The position numbers were made by a program, and so were the translations under genes. A stretch of DNA of 64,000 bases, taken from the NCBI RefSeq assembly GCF_006716085.1, contig NZ_VFON01000001.1:868001-932000 (forward strand). The letters are read 5' to 3'. The notes below the pieces were generated by a model. It worked only from the letters and a program-made list of their open reading frames with translations. It ran no database searches and was not told the origin of the DNA. This stretch comes from Leucobacter komagatae. Lineage in GTDB: Bacteria > Actinomycetota > Actinomycetes > Actinomycetales > Microbacteriaceae. Positions 23,246 to 31,800 of the stretch are shown here, piece by piece; the first letter of the stretch is position 1; each line of letters opens with the position of its first letter.

Positions 23246-23998
23246 ATGAGCACCCAGCCTGCAGCACCCGGCGCCGCCCCGCTTTCCTCCGCGCCGCCCG
23301 CCAAGCTGTCCACCGCACTGCCCACCGAGCTCGCTCGTCCGATCGCGACGACACTCGCGGCCTTCGAGGCCTCCCGCGCGGCTGGCGCTGACGAGGACGT
23401 GCACATGGTCGCCGCCGTCGTCGACTGCGTGGTCTCAGCTCTGTCCGCTCCCGGCGCGCTCGTGGCCGACCCATTCGCCGGATTCGGCACGACGCTCGCC
23501 CGCGCGGCCGCGCTTGGGCGACGCACGTTCGGCGTCGAGCTCCTTCCCGAGCGCGTCGAGCTTGTGCGGCGGCTCGTGCCCTCCGCGCAGGTCATCGAGG
23601 GTGACGCGCGCGAACTCCTCCGCCTCGCGCGGACCGCGACGCCGACCGTCGACGCGGGGTCCGTTGACCTCATCCTCACCTCGCCGCCATACATGACCGC
23701 GAACAACCACCCGGCCGATCCTCTCACCGCCTACGAGCACGATACCGGCGACTACGCGCGCTACCTCGCCGAGCTCGGCCTCGTCGCCGCGCAGTGTGCC
23801 CGCCTGGTGAGGCCCGGAGGCTTCGTGGTGTGGAACGTCGCCGACATCTTGCACCACGGCCACACGACGCACCTCATTGTGGACTGCGGCAAGGTGCTCG
23901 ACAGGCACTTCACCCGCGTCGGGGTCACGGAGATCGCGTGGAACGTGTACCCGCACGATCTCGTCGCCGATGCCCTCCTCGTGTTTCAGCGCCAGTAG
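23246..23998 (+). CDS. SAM-dependent methyltransferase with DPFAGFGTT and TSPPY motifs (TRM11-like)
   Basis: 250 residues from ATG 23246. Motif I is DPFAGFGTTLARAAALGRRTFGVE (about 75-98), then EGDAREL, and the catalytic TSPPYMTANNHP (about 149), the SPPY tetrad of amino-methyltransferases. In the common N4/N6 DNA enzymes SPPY precedes the FxGxG motif; here the order is reversed, as in TRM11-type RNA or circularly permuted DNA methyltransferases. No restriction nuclease is nearby. TACACT seven bases before the ATG and no ribosome site suggest a leaderless transcript. The target (tRNA guanosine or DNA) cannot be decided from sequence. Confidence 0.8.
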   Translation: MSTQPAAPGAAPLSSAPPAKLSTALPTELARPIATTLAAFEASRAAGADEDVHMVAAVVDCVVSALSAPGALVADPFAGFGTTLARAAALGRRTFGVELLPERVELVRRLVPSAQVIEGDARELLRLARTATPTVDAGSVDLILTSPPYMTANNHPADPLTAYEHDTGDYARYLAELGLVAAQCARLVRPGGFVVWNVADILHHGHTTHLIVDCGKVLDRHFTRVGVTEIAWNVYPHDLVADALLVFQRQ

Positions 23999-24045
23999 CA
24001 GACGATTACACATATCGCTTTCGCGCTGATCACCGCGTCAGCCGC

Positions 24046-24393
24046 CTAGTCGGCCAGGGTGCAGTTGGCCCCTTCGACGATGAGCCGGATCGTCGGGTTC
24101 GGCTCGTCGATCGACCCGGCAACGGAGCACACCTTACCCGCCTCGATCTCGACCTCCCCGAAGGGCACGCCCTCAAACGCCATCGTGGTGCCCTCGCCGA
24201 GCTCGAGTGCCTCAAAGGCCTCTCCGTCGACGCTGACCCGCACCTGAACCTGTTCGCCCGCGAGGTCTTCGGGAAGCTGTCGCAGCTCGATTGTCGCCGT
24301 GCCGGTTTGAGCGGAGGCGCAGCCCGCGAGCGTCAGGCTTGCCGCGGCTGTCGCGAGGGCGAGCGCCGCGGTGGTCAGGAGTCGTCCGTGCAT
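24046..24393 (-). CDS. Small lipoprotein of unknown function
   Basis: 115 residues. The signal peptide ends in LTLAGC, with the lipidated Cys at 25. The mature part is a short beta-rich domain (TATIELRQLPEDLAGEQVQVRVSV, then EALELGEGTTMAFEGVPFGEVEIEAG), reminiscent of a single Ig- or transthyretin-like sandwich, with two further Cys that could form a disulphide. No family was recognised. CATACT lies six bases before the ATG, so the message may be leaderless. It diverges from the VOC gene. Confidence 0.65.
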   Translation of the reverse strand: MHGRLLTTAALALATAAASLTLAGCASAQTGTATIELRQLPEDLAGEQVQVRVSVDGEAFEALELGEGTTMAFEGVPFGEVEIEAGKVCSVAGSIDEPNPTIRLIVEGANCTLAD

Positions 24394-24449
24394 ACGGCTA
24401 GTATGGCAACCACCTTGACGACTGCGCGAGGAAGGTGCAGGCTACCCCC

Positions 24450-24926
24450 ATGCACCAGGGCATCCGCTTTGACCACGTTGGCATTACTGTTGAGCACCTC
24501 GAACCGGCGGTCTCGTTCTTCGAATCCTTTGGCTTCGAGGTCGAAGGCCGCACGTTCGTTGAGGGCGAGTTCATCGATGCCGTGACCGGAATCCCCGGTT
24601 CCCGTTCCGAGATCGTCATGCTGTCGCTCCCGGGTTCCCCGAGCGGGGGCGGCGCGACGGCGATCGAGGTGTCGAGTTTCGTGCGACCGGCCCACACAAC
24701 TGGTACCCACGCGCCAATGGCGAACGAGGTCGGGCTCCGCAGTCTCGCGTTTGAGATTGAGGGCCTGGACGCGAAGCTCGCCGCGCTGGCCGCAGACGGC
24801 TACGGCCTCATCGGCGGCGTCGGCGAGTACGAGGGCGCCTGGCGGATGGCGTATGTGCGGGGGCCGGAGGGCATCATCGTCGCACTCACCGAGCGCGTGA
24901 AAGACCCAAGCGGCTCGGGAGGCTAG
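24450..24926 (+). CDS. VOC family (glyoxalase/bleomycin-resistance fold) protein
   Basis: 158 residues from ATG 24450; a GTG at 24435 would add five residues. The beta-alpha-beta-beta-beta repeats are recognisable: IRFDHVGITVEHLEPAVSFFESFGFEVEGR and VGLRSLAFEIEGLDAKLAALAADGYGLIG. The metal-site positions H9 and Glu in VGEYEG / GPEGIIVALTE are visible. Members are dioxygenases, isomerases, lyases or antibiotic-binding proteins; no specific role can be claimed. Its stop overlaps that of the convergent DinB-like gene by four bases. Confidence 0.8.
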   Translation: MHQGIRFDHVGITVEHLEPAVSFFESFGFEVEGRTFVEGEFIDAVTGIPGSRSEIVMLSLPGSPSGGGATAIEVSSFVRPAHTTGTHAPMANEVGLRSLAFEIEGLDAKLAALAADGYGLIGGVGEYEGAWRMAYVRGPEGIIVALTERVKDPSGSGG

Positions 24927-25453
24927 CTCCCTTCAAAACCCCGTTCCCCGATCCCAAGGACATAGGCGGCCTGCGCCACGTGTTCAAGCGCGTCTGCCGA
25001 GATGCTCACGAGGCGTACGCCGAGCGTGACGGGCGGGTCCCACCGCTCGTCCACCACGCGAGACAGGTCGGCCTCGGCGAGGGTCTCGATGAATGCGACC
25101 TGGGCGTCGACGACCGCGGCGAGGTGTTCGAGCAGGAGGCCGGGGTCGTCAACGACAATCGCGCGCGCCTGCTCAGGGGTGTGGCCGTACCCGAGGTCAT
25201 CGGGAACGGTGCCGAGCGCGAAGCGAACGTCGAACCCGGCGGCGGACCAGACGGGCTCAAGGGCAGTGAGTGCTGCGAGCTGGACGTCGATCTCGCGCGC
25301 GGCATGCCACAGCAGCCAGGCAATCGAGTTGTCGTGATGCGGGTGCGCGTTGAGTACCACGGAGGTGAGTTGCTCGCGAAGCATCTCGGCGGCCGCCACG
25401 GGCCGGCGGGCGAGGTCTGTGAGCATTGCGGTTGTGGGTGCGGGTGCGTTCAT
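24923..25453 (-). CDS. DinB/DUF664-like four-helix protein
   Basis: 176 residues. HHDNSIAWLLWHAAREIDVQLAAL (about 39-62) and the C-terminal ADALEHVAQAAYVLG (about 152-166) place histidines as in DinB-like proteins, which bind a divalent metal in a four-helix bundle. Actinobacterial relatives include mycothiol-dependent transferases and uncharacterised stress proteins. No promoter landmark was seen. Confidence 0.75.
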   Translation of the reverse strand: MNAPAPTTAMLTDLARRPVAAAEMLREQLTSVVLNAHPHHDNSIAWLLWHAAREIDVQLAALTALEPVWSAAGFDVRFALGTVPDDLGYGHTPEQARAIVVDDPGLLLEHLAAVVDAQVAFIETLAEADLSRVVDERWDPPVTLGVRLVSISADALEHVAQAAYVLGIGERGFEGS

Positions 25454-25488
25454 GCGTCAACGATACGCCGCGGCACTGGCACTTAGCC

Positions 25489-25857
25489 CTACAGCGCAAC
25501 GATGAGCGAGAGCACGGCGAGCGCAAGCACGACCGGCGTCATAACGAAGCGCTCACGCTTCGAGCGCGAGATGCCGTTCATGACGATGCCGAGCACGCTG
25601 TACCCGAAGATCACCCATGTTCCAATGGTTGCCGCTGGCTCAGGCACCAGGTCGATGATGCCGGCTCTGCTCAGGATGACGAGCTCGAACGCGGCGTACA
25701 GCAGCAGGGAGGCAGCTGAGCCGACCCTGAGCCTCACGGGGAGTCGACCCCGGTGCTGCCCACCCCAGCAGTACGCGCCAACGGGGGCGCCGGCCGCCGC
25801 CGCAATCTGGAAGACCCCGAGTGCCACGATAACGACCGTGAATATGATGGCGGCCAC
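25489..25857 (-). CDS. Small integral membrane protein
   Basis: 122 residues from GTG 25857, preceded by GGGAG at 8 bp; a TTG at 25875 would add six residues. Four hydrophobic segments are predicted (about 1-25, 45-65, 75-95, 104-122), the last ending ALAVLSLIVAL at the C terminus. The short loop SRSKRERFVMTP is basic and probably cytoplasmic. No family recognised. Confidence 0.6.
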   Translation of the reverse strand: MAAIIFTVVIVALGVFQIAAAAGAPVGAYCWGGQHRGRLPVRLRVGSAASLLLYAAFELVILSRAGIIDLVPEPAATIGTWVIFGYSVLGIVMNGISRSKRERFVMTPVVLALAVLSLIVAL

Positions 25858-25896
25858 TGATTCAGCTCCCGTCAACCTCGTCGTTGCTGCTGGGCG

Positions 25897-26772
25897 TCAC
25901 AGCACTGATGGGGGCACAGCACTGATGCGCACGGCGGTGCCACTCACCTTGACTCCGCCGTCACCGCTGGCGTCCACCTCGAGCAGACAGGGCTGCCCCA
26001 TGTCTTCGCCCTGCAGCACACGAAACTCCCCGGTCTCCGGCAGCAACCCATTCGCGCGGAGGAACCCACCGAGCGCGGCGGCCGCGGCCCCGGTCGCCGG
26101 GTCCTCGACGACCCCGCCGATCGGAAACGCGTTGCGCGAGTGGATGAGATCTGCGCGCTCGCGGCTGAGCAGGCTCACGGTCCCCCACCCCTCACGCAGC
26201 ATGAGTGCGGTCAGCGCGGCGAAGTCGTAGTCGAGCGTCGCGAGGCGCTCGCGCGTTCTCGCCCAGAGGATCGGGTGCCAGAGCCCGCCAAACGCGAGGC
26301 CCGTCGGCAGATCGGGATCCAAATCTTCGATATCCCAGCCGAGTGCCGCGATGAGCTCCGTGAGCGGCCCCGACCCGAGCTCGGCCGTCTTCGGCGTGAC
26401 CGTGGTGAGGGTCGCCCGGAAGCCGTCTTCGGCCCGCGCCACGCTCACGCGGATCTCCCCGACGTTGGTGTGGAGCAGCAGCTCCCCCGCCCCAAGCGCA
26501 GCATCGGCGAGCGCGACGGCTGCAGCGACCGTCGCGTGGCCGCAGAAGTCGACCTCCGCCTGCGGGCTGAAGTACCGGATCCGGTACTCGCGGTCGCCGC
26601 GCGGCTCGAGGAACGCGGTCTCAGAGTAGCCAAGCTCGGCGGCCAACCCGAGCCTGTCGGCGTCGGTCAGCGCCGAGGCGTCGAGCACGACACCTGCCGG
26701 GTTGCCGCCGCCCGTTGGGGTCGGGAAGGCACTATACCTGAGCGTTGGGATGGCACCGTGGAGCGTTGTCAT
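25897..26772 (-). CDS. PhzF family isomerase/epimerase-like protein
   Basis: 291 residues with the two-lobed diaminopimelate-epimerase-like fold of PhzF. Visible signatures are PTGGGNPAGVVLD (about 19-31), ELGYSETAFLEP with the conserved Ser-Glu (about 47-58), VDFCGHATVAAAVAL (about 73-87) and EDPATGAAAAALGGFL (about 215). PhzF isomerises trans-2,3-dihydro-3-hydroxyanthranilate in phenazine synthesis, but most homologues outside phenazine clusters have unknown substrates, and no phenazine gene is present here. Confidence 0.87.
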   Translation of the reverse strand: MTTLHGAIPTLRYSAFPTPTGGGNPAGVVLDASALTDADRLGLAAELGYSETAFLEPRGDREYRIRYFSPQAEVDFCGHATVAAAVALADAALGAGELLLHTNVGEIRVSVARAEDGFRATLTTVTPKTAELGSGPLTELIAALGWDIEDLDPDLPTGLAFGGLWHPILWARTRERLATLDYDFAALTALMLREGWGTVSLLSRERADLIHSRNAFPIGGVVEDPATGAAAAALGGFLRANGLLPETGEFRVLQGEDMGQPCLLEVDASGDGGVKVSGTAVRISAVPPSVL

Positions 26773-26833
26773 GTGCGAAGCATAGCCGACGCATCGCCGG
26801 CTGCGGCACCCTGTCTCCGGTGCTGGCCCAACA

Positions 26834-26867
26834 CAAATGGGGTCCGGCCAAAGCCGAACCCCATTTG
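26834..26867. terminator. Terminator of aceA
   Basis: Stem CAAATGGGGT (26834-26843) with ACCCCATTTG (26858-26867), plus inner CGGC/GCCG pairing, lies 48 bp beyond the isocitrate lyase stop on its downstream side. Minus-strand sequence after the stem is TGTTGG, moderately T-rich. It could also end the divergently placed PhzF promoter region. Confidence 0.8.
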
Positions 26868-26914
26868 CTGGAAATTTGCGTTTCTCGCTTACGGGCGTGC
26901 GCCCGGGAGACGAG

Positions 26915-28507
26915 TTAGAACTGGTTCATCGTGTTGTCTTTACCACCCGCCTTCAGCGCTGCGTCACCTGCAAAGTATTCCTTGTGGTTGTCACCGATGT
27001 CGCTGCCGGCCATGTTCTGGTGCTTCACCGTCGCGATGCCCTGGCGGATTTCCTCACGCTGCACGTCGCGAACGTAGGTGAGCATGCCCTCGTCGCCGAA
27101 GTAGCCCTTCGCGAGGTTGTCGGTCGACAGCGCCGCTGTGTGGTAGGTCGGGAGGGTGATGAGGTGGTGGAAGATGCCGGCGCGTGCCGAGCCGTCCTTC
27201 TGGAAGGTGCGGATCTTCTCGTCTGCGAGCGTGGCGAGCTCGGTGCCGTCGTACTCCACGGCCATGAGCTTGTCGCGGTCGTATACCGAGACGTCCTTGC
27301 CCTCTTCTGCGAGCTGGTCGAAGGCCTGCTGGCGGAAGTTCAGCGTCCAGTTGAACGACGGGCTGTTGTTGTAGACGAGCTTCGCGTTCGGGATGACCTC
27401 GCGGATGCGGTCGACCATGCCTGCGATCTGCTCAACGTGCGGCTTCTCGGTTTCGATCCAGAGCAGGTCGGCGCCGTTCTGCAGCGACGTGATGCAGTCG
27501 AGCACGCAGCGGTCTTCGCCCGTGCCGGCGCGGAACTGGTAGAGGTTCGATGCGAGGCGCTTCGGGCGCAGCAGCTTGCCATCGCGCTTGATAACAACGT
27601 CACCGTTGCCGAGCTGGTCTTCCGAGATCTCTTCGACGTCGAGGAACGAGTTGTACTGGTCGCCGAGGTCGCCCGGGGTGTTGGTGACGGCCAGCTTCTG
27701 CGTGAGGCCAGCGCCGAGCGAGTCGGTGCGGGCGACGATCACGCCGTTGTCGATGCCGAGCTCGAGGAACGCGTAGCGGACGGCGTTGATCTTCGCGAGG
27801 AAGTCCTCGTGCGGCACGGTGACCTTGCCATCCTGGTGGCCGCACTGCTTCTCATCGGAGACCTGGTTCTCGATCTGGATCGCGCAAGCGCCGGCCTCGA
27901 TCATCTTCTTCGCGAGCAGGTAGGTTGCCTCGGGGTTACCGAAGCCTGCGTCGATGTCGGCGATGATCGGCACAACGTGGGTCTCGAAGTTGTCGATCTG
28001 CGACTGGACGAACTCGACGGCGGTCTCGTCGCCGGCGACCCGCGCATCATCGAGCTGCGTGAAGAGCAGGTCGAGTTCGCGGGCATCGGCCTGACGCAGG
28101 AAGGTGTAGAGCTCTTCGATGAGGGCCGGCACCGAGGTCTTCTCGTGCATCGACTGGTCGGGCAGCGGGCCGAACTCCGAGCGGAGGGCGGCAACCATCC
28201 AGCCCGAGAGGTACAGGTAGCGCTTGTTAGTGGTCTTCAGGTGCTTCTTGATCGAGATGAGCTTCTGCTGACCGATGAAGCCGTGCCAGACGCCGAGCGA
28301 CTGGGTGTAGACCGACGAGTCTGCGTCGTACTCGCCCATGTCCTTGCGCATGATGTCGGCGGTGTACTGCGCAATCTCAAGGCCGGTCTTGAAGCGGTTC
28401 TGAGCACGCATCCGGGCCACGTACTCGGGGTTGATCTGCGCCCAGCCGGTTCCGTTCTCAGCCTTGAGTGCCTCTACTGCCTCGAGATCGTCTTTGAATG
28501 CAGTCAT
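26915..28507 (-). CDS. aceA: Isocitrate lyase, long (about 530-residue) type
   Basis: 530 residues with AAAGGAG six bases before the ATG. It splits isocitrate into succinate and glyoxylate, the entry step of the glyoxylate shunt. The active-site loop is EKQCGHQDGK (about 217), with Gln where the classical signature has KKCGH. IIADIDAGFGN (about 180), YNNSPSFNW (about 400) and KHQNMAGSDIGDNHKEYF near the end are all present. Length and wording throughout resemble the Pseudomonas aeruginosa-type enzyme rather than the ~430-residue mycobacterial Icl1. No malate synthase gene adjoins. A set of GTGAT/ATCAC half-sites precedes the gene. Confidence 0.96.
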   Translation of the reverse strand: MTAFKDDLEAVEALKAENGTGWAQINPEYVARMRAQNRFKTGLEIAQYTADIMRKDMGEYDADSSVYTQSLGVWHGFIGQQKLISIKKHLKTTNKRYLYLSGWMVAALRSEFGPLPDQSMHEKTSVPALIEELYTFLRQADARELDLLFTQLDDARVAGDETAVEFVQSQIDNFETHVVPIIADIDAGFGNPEATYLLAKKMIEAGACAIQIENQVSDEKQCGHQDGKVTVPHEDFLAKINAVRYAFLELGIDNGVIVARTDSLGAGLTQKLAVTNTPGDLGDQYNSFLDVEEISEDQLGNGDVVIKRDGKLLRPKRLASNLYQFRAGTGEDRCVLDCITSLQNGADLLWIETEKPHVEQIAGMVDRIREVIPNAKLVYNNSPSFNWTLNFRQQAFDQLAEEGKDVSVYDRDKLMAVEYDGTELATLADEKIRTFQKDGSARAGIFHHLITLPTYHTAALSTDNLAKGYFGDEGMLTYVRDVQREEIRQGIATVKHQNMAGSDIGDNHKEYFAGDAALKAGGKDNTMNQF

Positions 28508-28522
28508 CGTGACTCCTTTGTA

Positions 28523-28568
28523 GTGATTGCCAGATCTGTGGTGATTGCCTGATCACTTCTCGGTGATC
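28523..28568. promoter_or_regulatory. Cluster of GTGAT/ATCAC half-sites upstream of aceA
   Basis: Within 46 bp there are two GTGATTGCC direct repeats 18 bp apart (28523 and 28541), then GATCAC (28551-28556) and GTGATC (28563-28568) as an inverted repeat with six-base spacer. GTGAT at 28541 and ATCAC at 28552 also pair with a six-base spacer. Such overlapping dyads 15-60 bp upstream of a start codon are typical of a repressor or carbon-source regulator site; the protein is unknown. Confidence 0.5.
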
Positions 28569-28603
28569 GTTGCGGGCTACTTCTCACTCTGCACCCCCGC
28601 AAC
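28569..28603. promoter_or_regulatory. Inverted repeat GTTGCGGG / CCCGCAAC upstream of aceA
   Basis: Eight-base perfect arms at 28569-28576 and 28596-28603 with a 19-base spacer, directly behind the GTGAT cluster in the 321-bp gap. Possible second operator or activator site of aceA. The rest of the gap (28604-28749) shows nothing recognisable. Confidence 0.35.
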
Positions 28604-28749
28604 CCGCCGAGATGCACATTCCGGGGGTGAAATAAGCGGGTATTTCTACTCGCTAGAATTTTCGGCGCGTGCGGCGCATAGTCCGGAGTGCGCTTCGCTT
28701 CGTGCCCGGTGATGCAGGCGATACTGGCACGGGAGTGCGGGCAGCGAAA

Positions 28750-28795
28750 CGGCCCGGTCGATTGGCGAGCTTTCGCTCCCCTCTCGACCGGGCCG
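28750..28795. terminator. Terminator of the large repeat surface-protein gene
   Basis: Arms 28750-28761 and 28784-28795 (CGGCCCGGTCGA and its complement) with an inner GCGAGC/GCTC stem; the minus strand continues TTTCG. It lies 34 bp past the stop at 28829. Confidence 0.85.
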
Positions 28796-28828
28796 ACCGC
28801 GCGCGTTTCACGCGCCCACAAGCTGCAC

Positions 28829-31800
28829 CTAGCCCCGAAGCGTCAGCCTCCGCGCGCGAACCACGGCGACCGCCCCAAGCCCGAGGAGCAGCGCGGCCGC
28901 CAGGGCAGCGGGGAGTAGCGCATCGCCACCGGTGCTCTCAATTGTCGGCGGCTTCGGCGGATGCACGGGCGGAGCGACGATTGCGCTCCAACCGGCGACG
29001 AGCGTCACATCCGCTGTGACGGGCGTCGCGAAATCGTACGCAGCCCCCAGGCGCGTCCATCCAGTGAACGTGAAGCCTTCGCGCACCGGGTCAGCGGGCC
29101 GCGCCACGGTTCCGCCGTGCGCAACCTTCACCTGGGTGACACTCGCCCCGTTCGCCGGGTCGAACCTCACGGTATGGGTGACGACCGCTTCGGCCTCCCA
29201 GCCTGCGACAAGCGTAATGTCGGAGACAACCGCACTCGCGAAGTCATATGGCGCTCCTGAGAGCGTCCAGCCCGTGAAGGAGTAGCCATCACGGATGGGG
29301 TCAGCGGGCTTGGCTGCTGAGCCGCCGTGCGGGACCGTCACAGTGAAGGCCGTCTCGCCATTTTGCGGATCGAAGGTGACCGTGTGGTCACCGACGGGCG
29401 CTAGCTCCCAGCCCGCAATGAGTGTGATGTCAGCCGACACTGCAGTGGCAAAGTCGTAGGCTGCCCCGTTGAGCGTCCACCCGGTGAACACGTAGCCTTC
29501 GCGCGTCGGGTCTGCACCTGGCCGGGCAGCGGTTTCACCCGCAATGACCTGCTGACTAAACGTATCGCCGCCATTGTCAGGGTCAAATGTCACGGTGTAG
29601 GTGACGACCGGAATCTCAGCCCAGGTCGCGACGAGCGTGATGTCGGCTGTCACCGGTGTCGTAAAGGCGTAGGGGGAACCGTTCAAGGTCCACCCCTCAA
29701 ACGTAAACCCGTCGCGAATCGGGTCAGCCGGTTCGCCAACCGGGTCGCCGTCTGCCACCTGAATCGCCGTGGTCGCGCTGCCATTCGCGGGATCGAATGT
29801 GACGGTGTGCAGCGGCACTTCGACTTCCTCCCAGCCAGCTACGAGCAGCAGGTCGCCCTTGACGGGTGCCGTGAAGTCGTACGCGGCGTCGTCGAGCATC
29901 CATCCGGTGAAGGTAAAGCCGTCCTTGACAGGATCAGCGCTGGGCTTCTCAACTGCGGCCCCGTCCGCCACCGTGACCGTCGACGTTGCCTCGCCGTTGT
30001 CGGGGTCGAACGTGACGGTGTGGTTCGGTACTTCAGCTTCTTCCCAGGTCGCCACGAGGGTCAGGTCGGATTCCACCTGGGTCGCGAAGTCGTAGGGAGC
30101 TCCGTCAAGTGTCCAGCCCGTAAAGGTAAAGCCGTCTTTCACAGGCGGTGTTGGCTCGGTGGCGGTGCCGCCGTGCGCAACTGTCTCCGTTGATGTGGCT
30201 TCTCCGTTGTCGGGGTCAAAGGTCACAACGTAGTCGTTCGGCTGGAACTGCGCGTACACAGTTTGAGCAGCGGCCGCGATCGGCGCAGTGATGGCCTGCC
30301 CTCCGGTTGCGCTGTCGAACCAGCCAACGAATGTGTGGCCGGCTGGCGGCGTCGGGTCAGTGATTGGCGCTGGCACACTCGCACCCGGGGCCGCCACTTC
30401 GAACCAACCGTTCGTCGCTGCGGCGTCGCCAACAAAGGTGCCCTGTGCACCGGGCAGCTGGGGTGTCAGGCCGCTCCAGGAGCCACCATTCGTGGCTGCG
30501 TCGAACCTCACGTAGTCCATCGTGAAGCTGCCCGCATCTTGCGGGCCCGCAGCCCGGTACGCGACGCCGCGCTGATCCGCCGCGAGCCCGGTGTCATCGG
30601 TCACGATGCGTGATGCGGTGGGAGTCGAGCCGGTGAGCGGTGGCACGATTGCGAGCGTCGGAACGGGCTTGCTCTCGCTACCAGCACGGCTGTCACCCGC
30701 GATGACCGCTGTACCGTTGGCTCCCACCGATGGGTTTACTGACCCAAAGACTCCCGTAGCGTGCGCATCTTCTTGGCCTGTTGGAACCTTGCAGCTCACG
30801 CCACCCGTGCAAGTGAACGACGAGCCAAACACTCCGGCGACTGAGTTCGACCGAGTGAACACGTTGTTGGAGAGCTCGCCGATGGGGCGCTGGAAGCCGC
30901 CGGAGTTGAACGTCGTGTGGACGCCAAAATCAACGCCGCCACGGCCCGAAGCCTTCGTGTTTCCAAAGAACGTACTGTTCGAAATGTTGACGTCTACGCG
31001 AAGTGATGCCTGGATCGCGCCGCCCGTGTCACTTGTCTCACCACCCGAAACGTTGTCGGCGAAGGTCGAGTTCTTAACAGTCAGGTTGGTAGTGAATGGC
31101 CGGCTTGAGCTCGAGTTCTGCCCCTCGACAAAGATGGCCGCCCCGTCGTCCTGTGCGGTATTCCTGGCGAACGTACTGTTCGTCACGACGAGCGACCCAG
31201 TCGCCGTCGTGTTCGGGTTAAACACTGAGACCGCCCCACCGTCAGCGTTCGCTGGGCTCGTGGACGAATACGTACTGTTGCCTTCGAACAGGTCGTTGTC
31301 AAGCGTCAGCTGAACGTGTGAGTTGTGTACTGCAATCGCGCCGCCGCGTGGCTGTGATCCGCCATCCACGAAGGAGTTATCTCGGAACAGGGAGTTCTGA
31401 ATCGTCACGGCACCGCGCGACCCCGCGCCAATCAGCATGGCGCCGCCGGAGTAGCCGCCCCCACTCAACCCGTTGTTCTCGAGTACGGAGATGTTGTTCA
31501 TCGTCGTTGTTGCGTCTGCATTGCCGCGGCCATAGCCGAGCGCGGACGCGTAGCCGGCCGAGTTGCCCTGGAGCGTCACATCCTCCACCAAGAGATGCCC
31601 CGACCCTGACCCGCCGATACCGAAGGCGCGTTGCCCAAGCCCTGAAATCGTCAACGCCGAAACCTCGGCCTGAGCGGTTCCTTCCAGGGAGACCTCCAGC
31701 CCGCCATTGGTTGCGCCGGAACGCGGCTCGAGCGAGAGGTTGCTGAGCACTGCAGATCCGGATCCCCCGACGGTCATGGAAAGGTGCCGGCCTGTGGGCG

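Noticed and set aside
22498..23727. 409-residue reading of the GyrI-like gene
   Set aside because: The first 190 codons run antisense through the methyltransferase. GTG 23154 with AAGGAG gives a normal family-length protein.
25897..26772. Phenazine biosynthesis cluster
   Set aside because: Only a lone PhzF-family gene is present. No other phz genes are nearby, and most PhzF homologues are unrelated to phenazines.
26837..28552. 571-codon frame antisense to isocitrate lyase
   Set aside because: The opposite strand encodes a full, highly conserved AceA. The antisense product is Arg/Val/Leu-rich without family resemblance and has no ribosome site.
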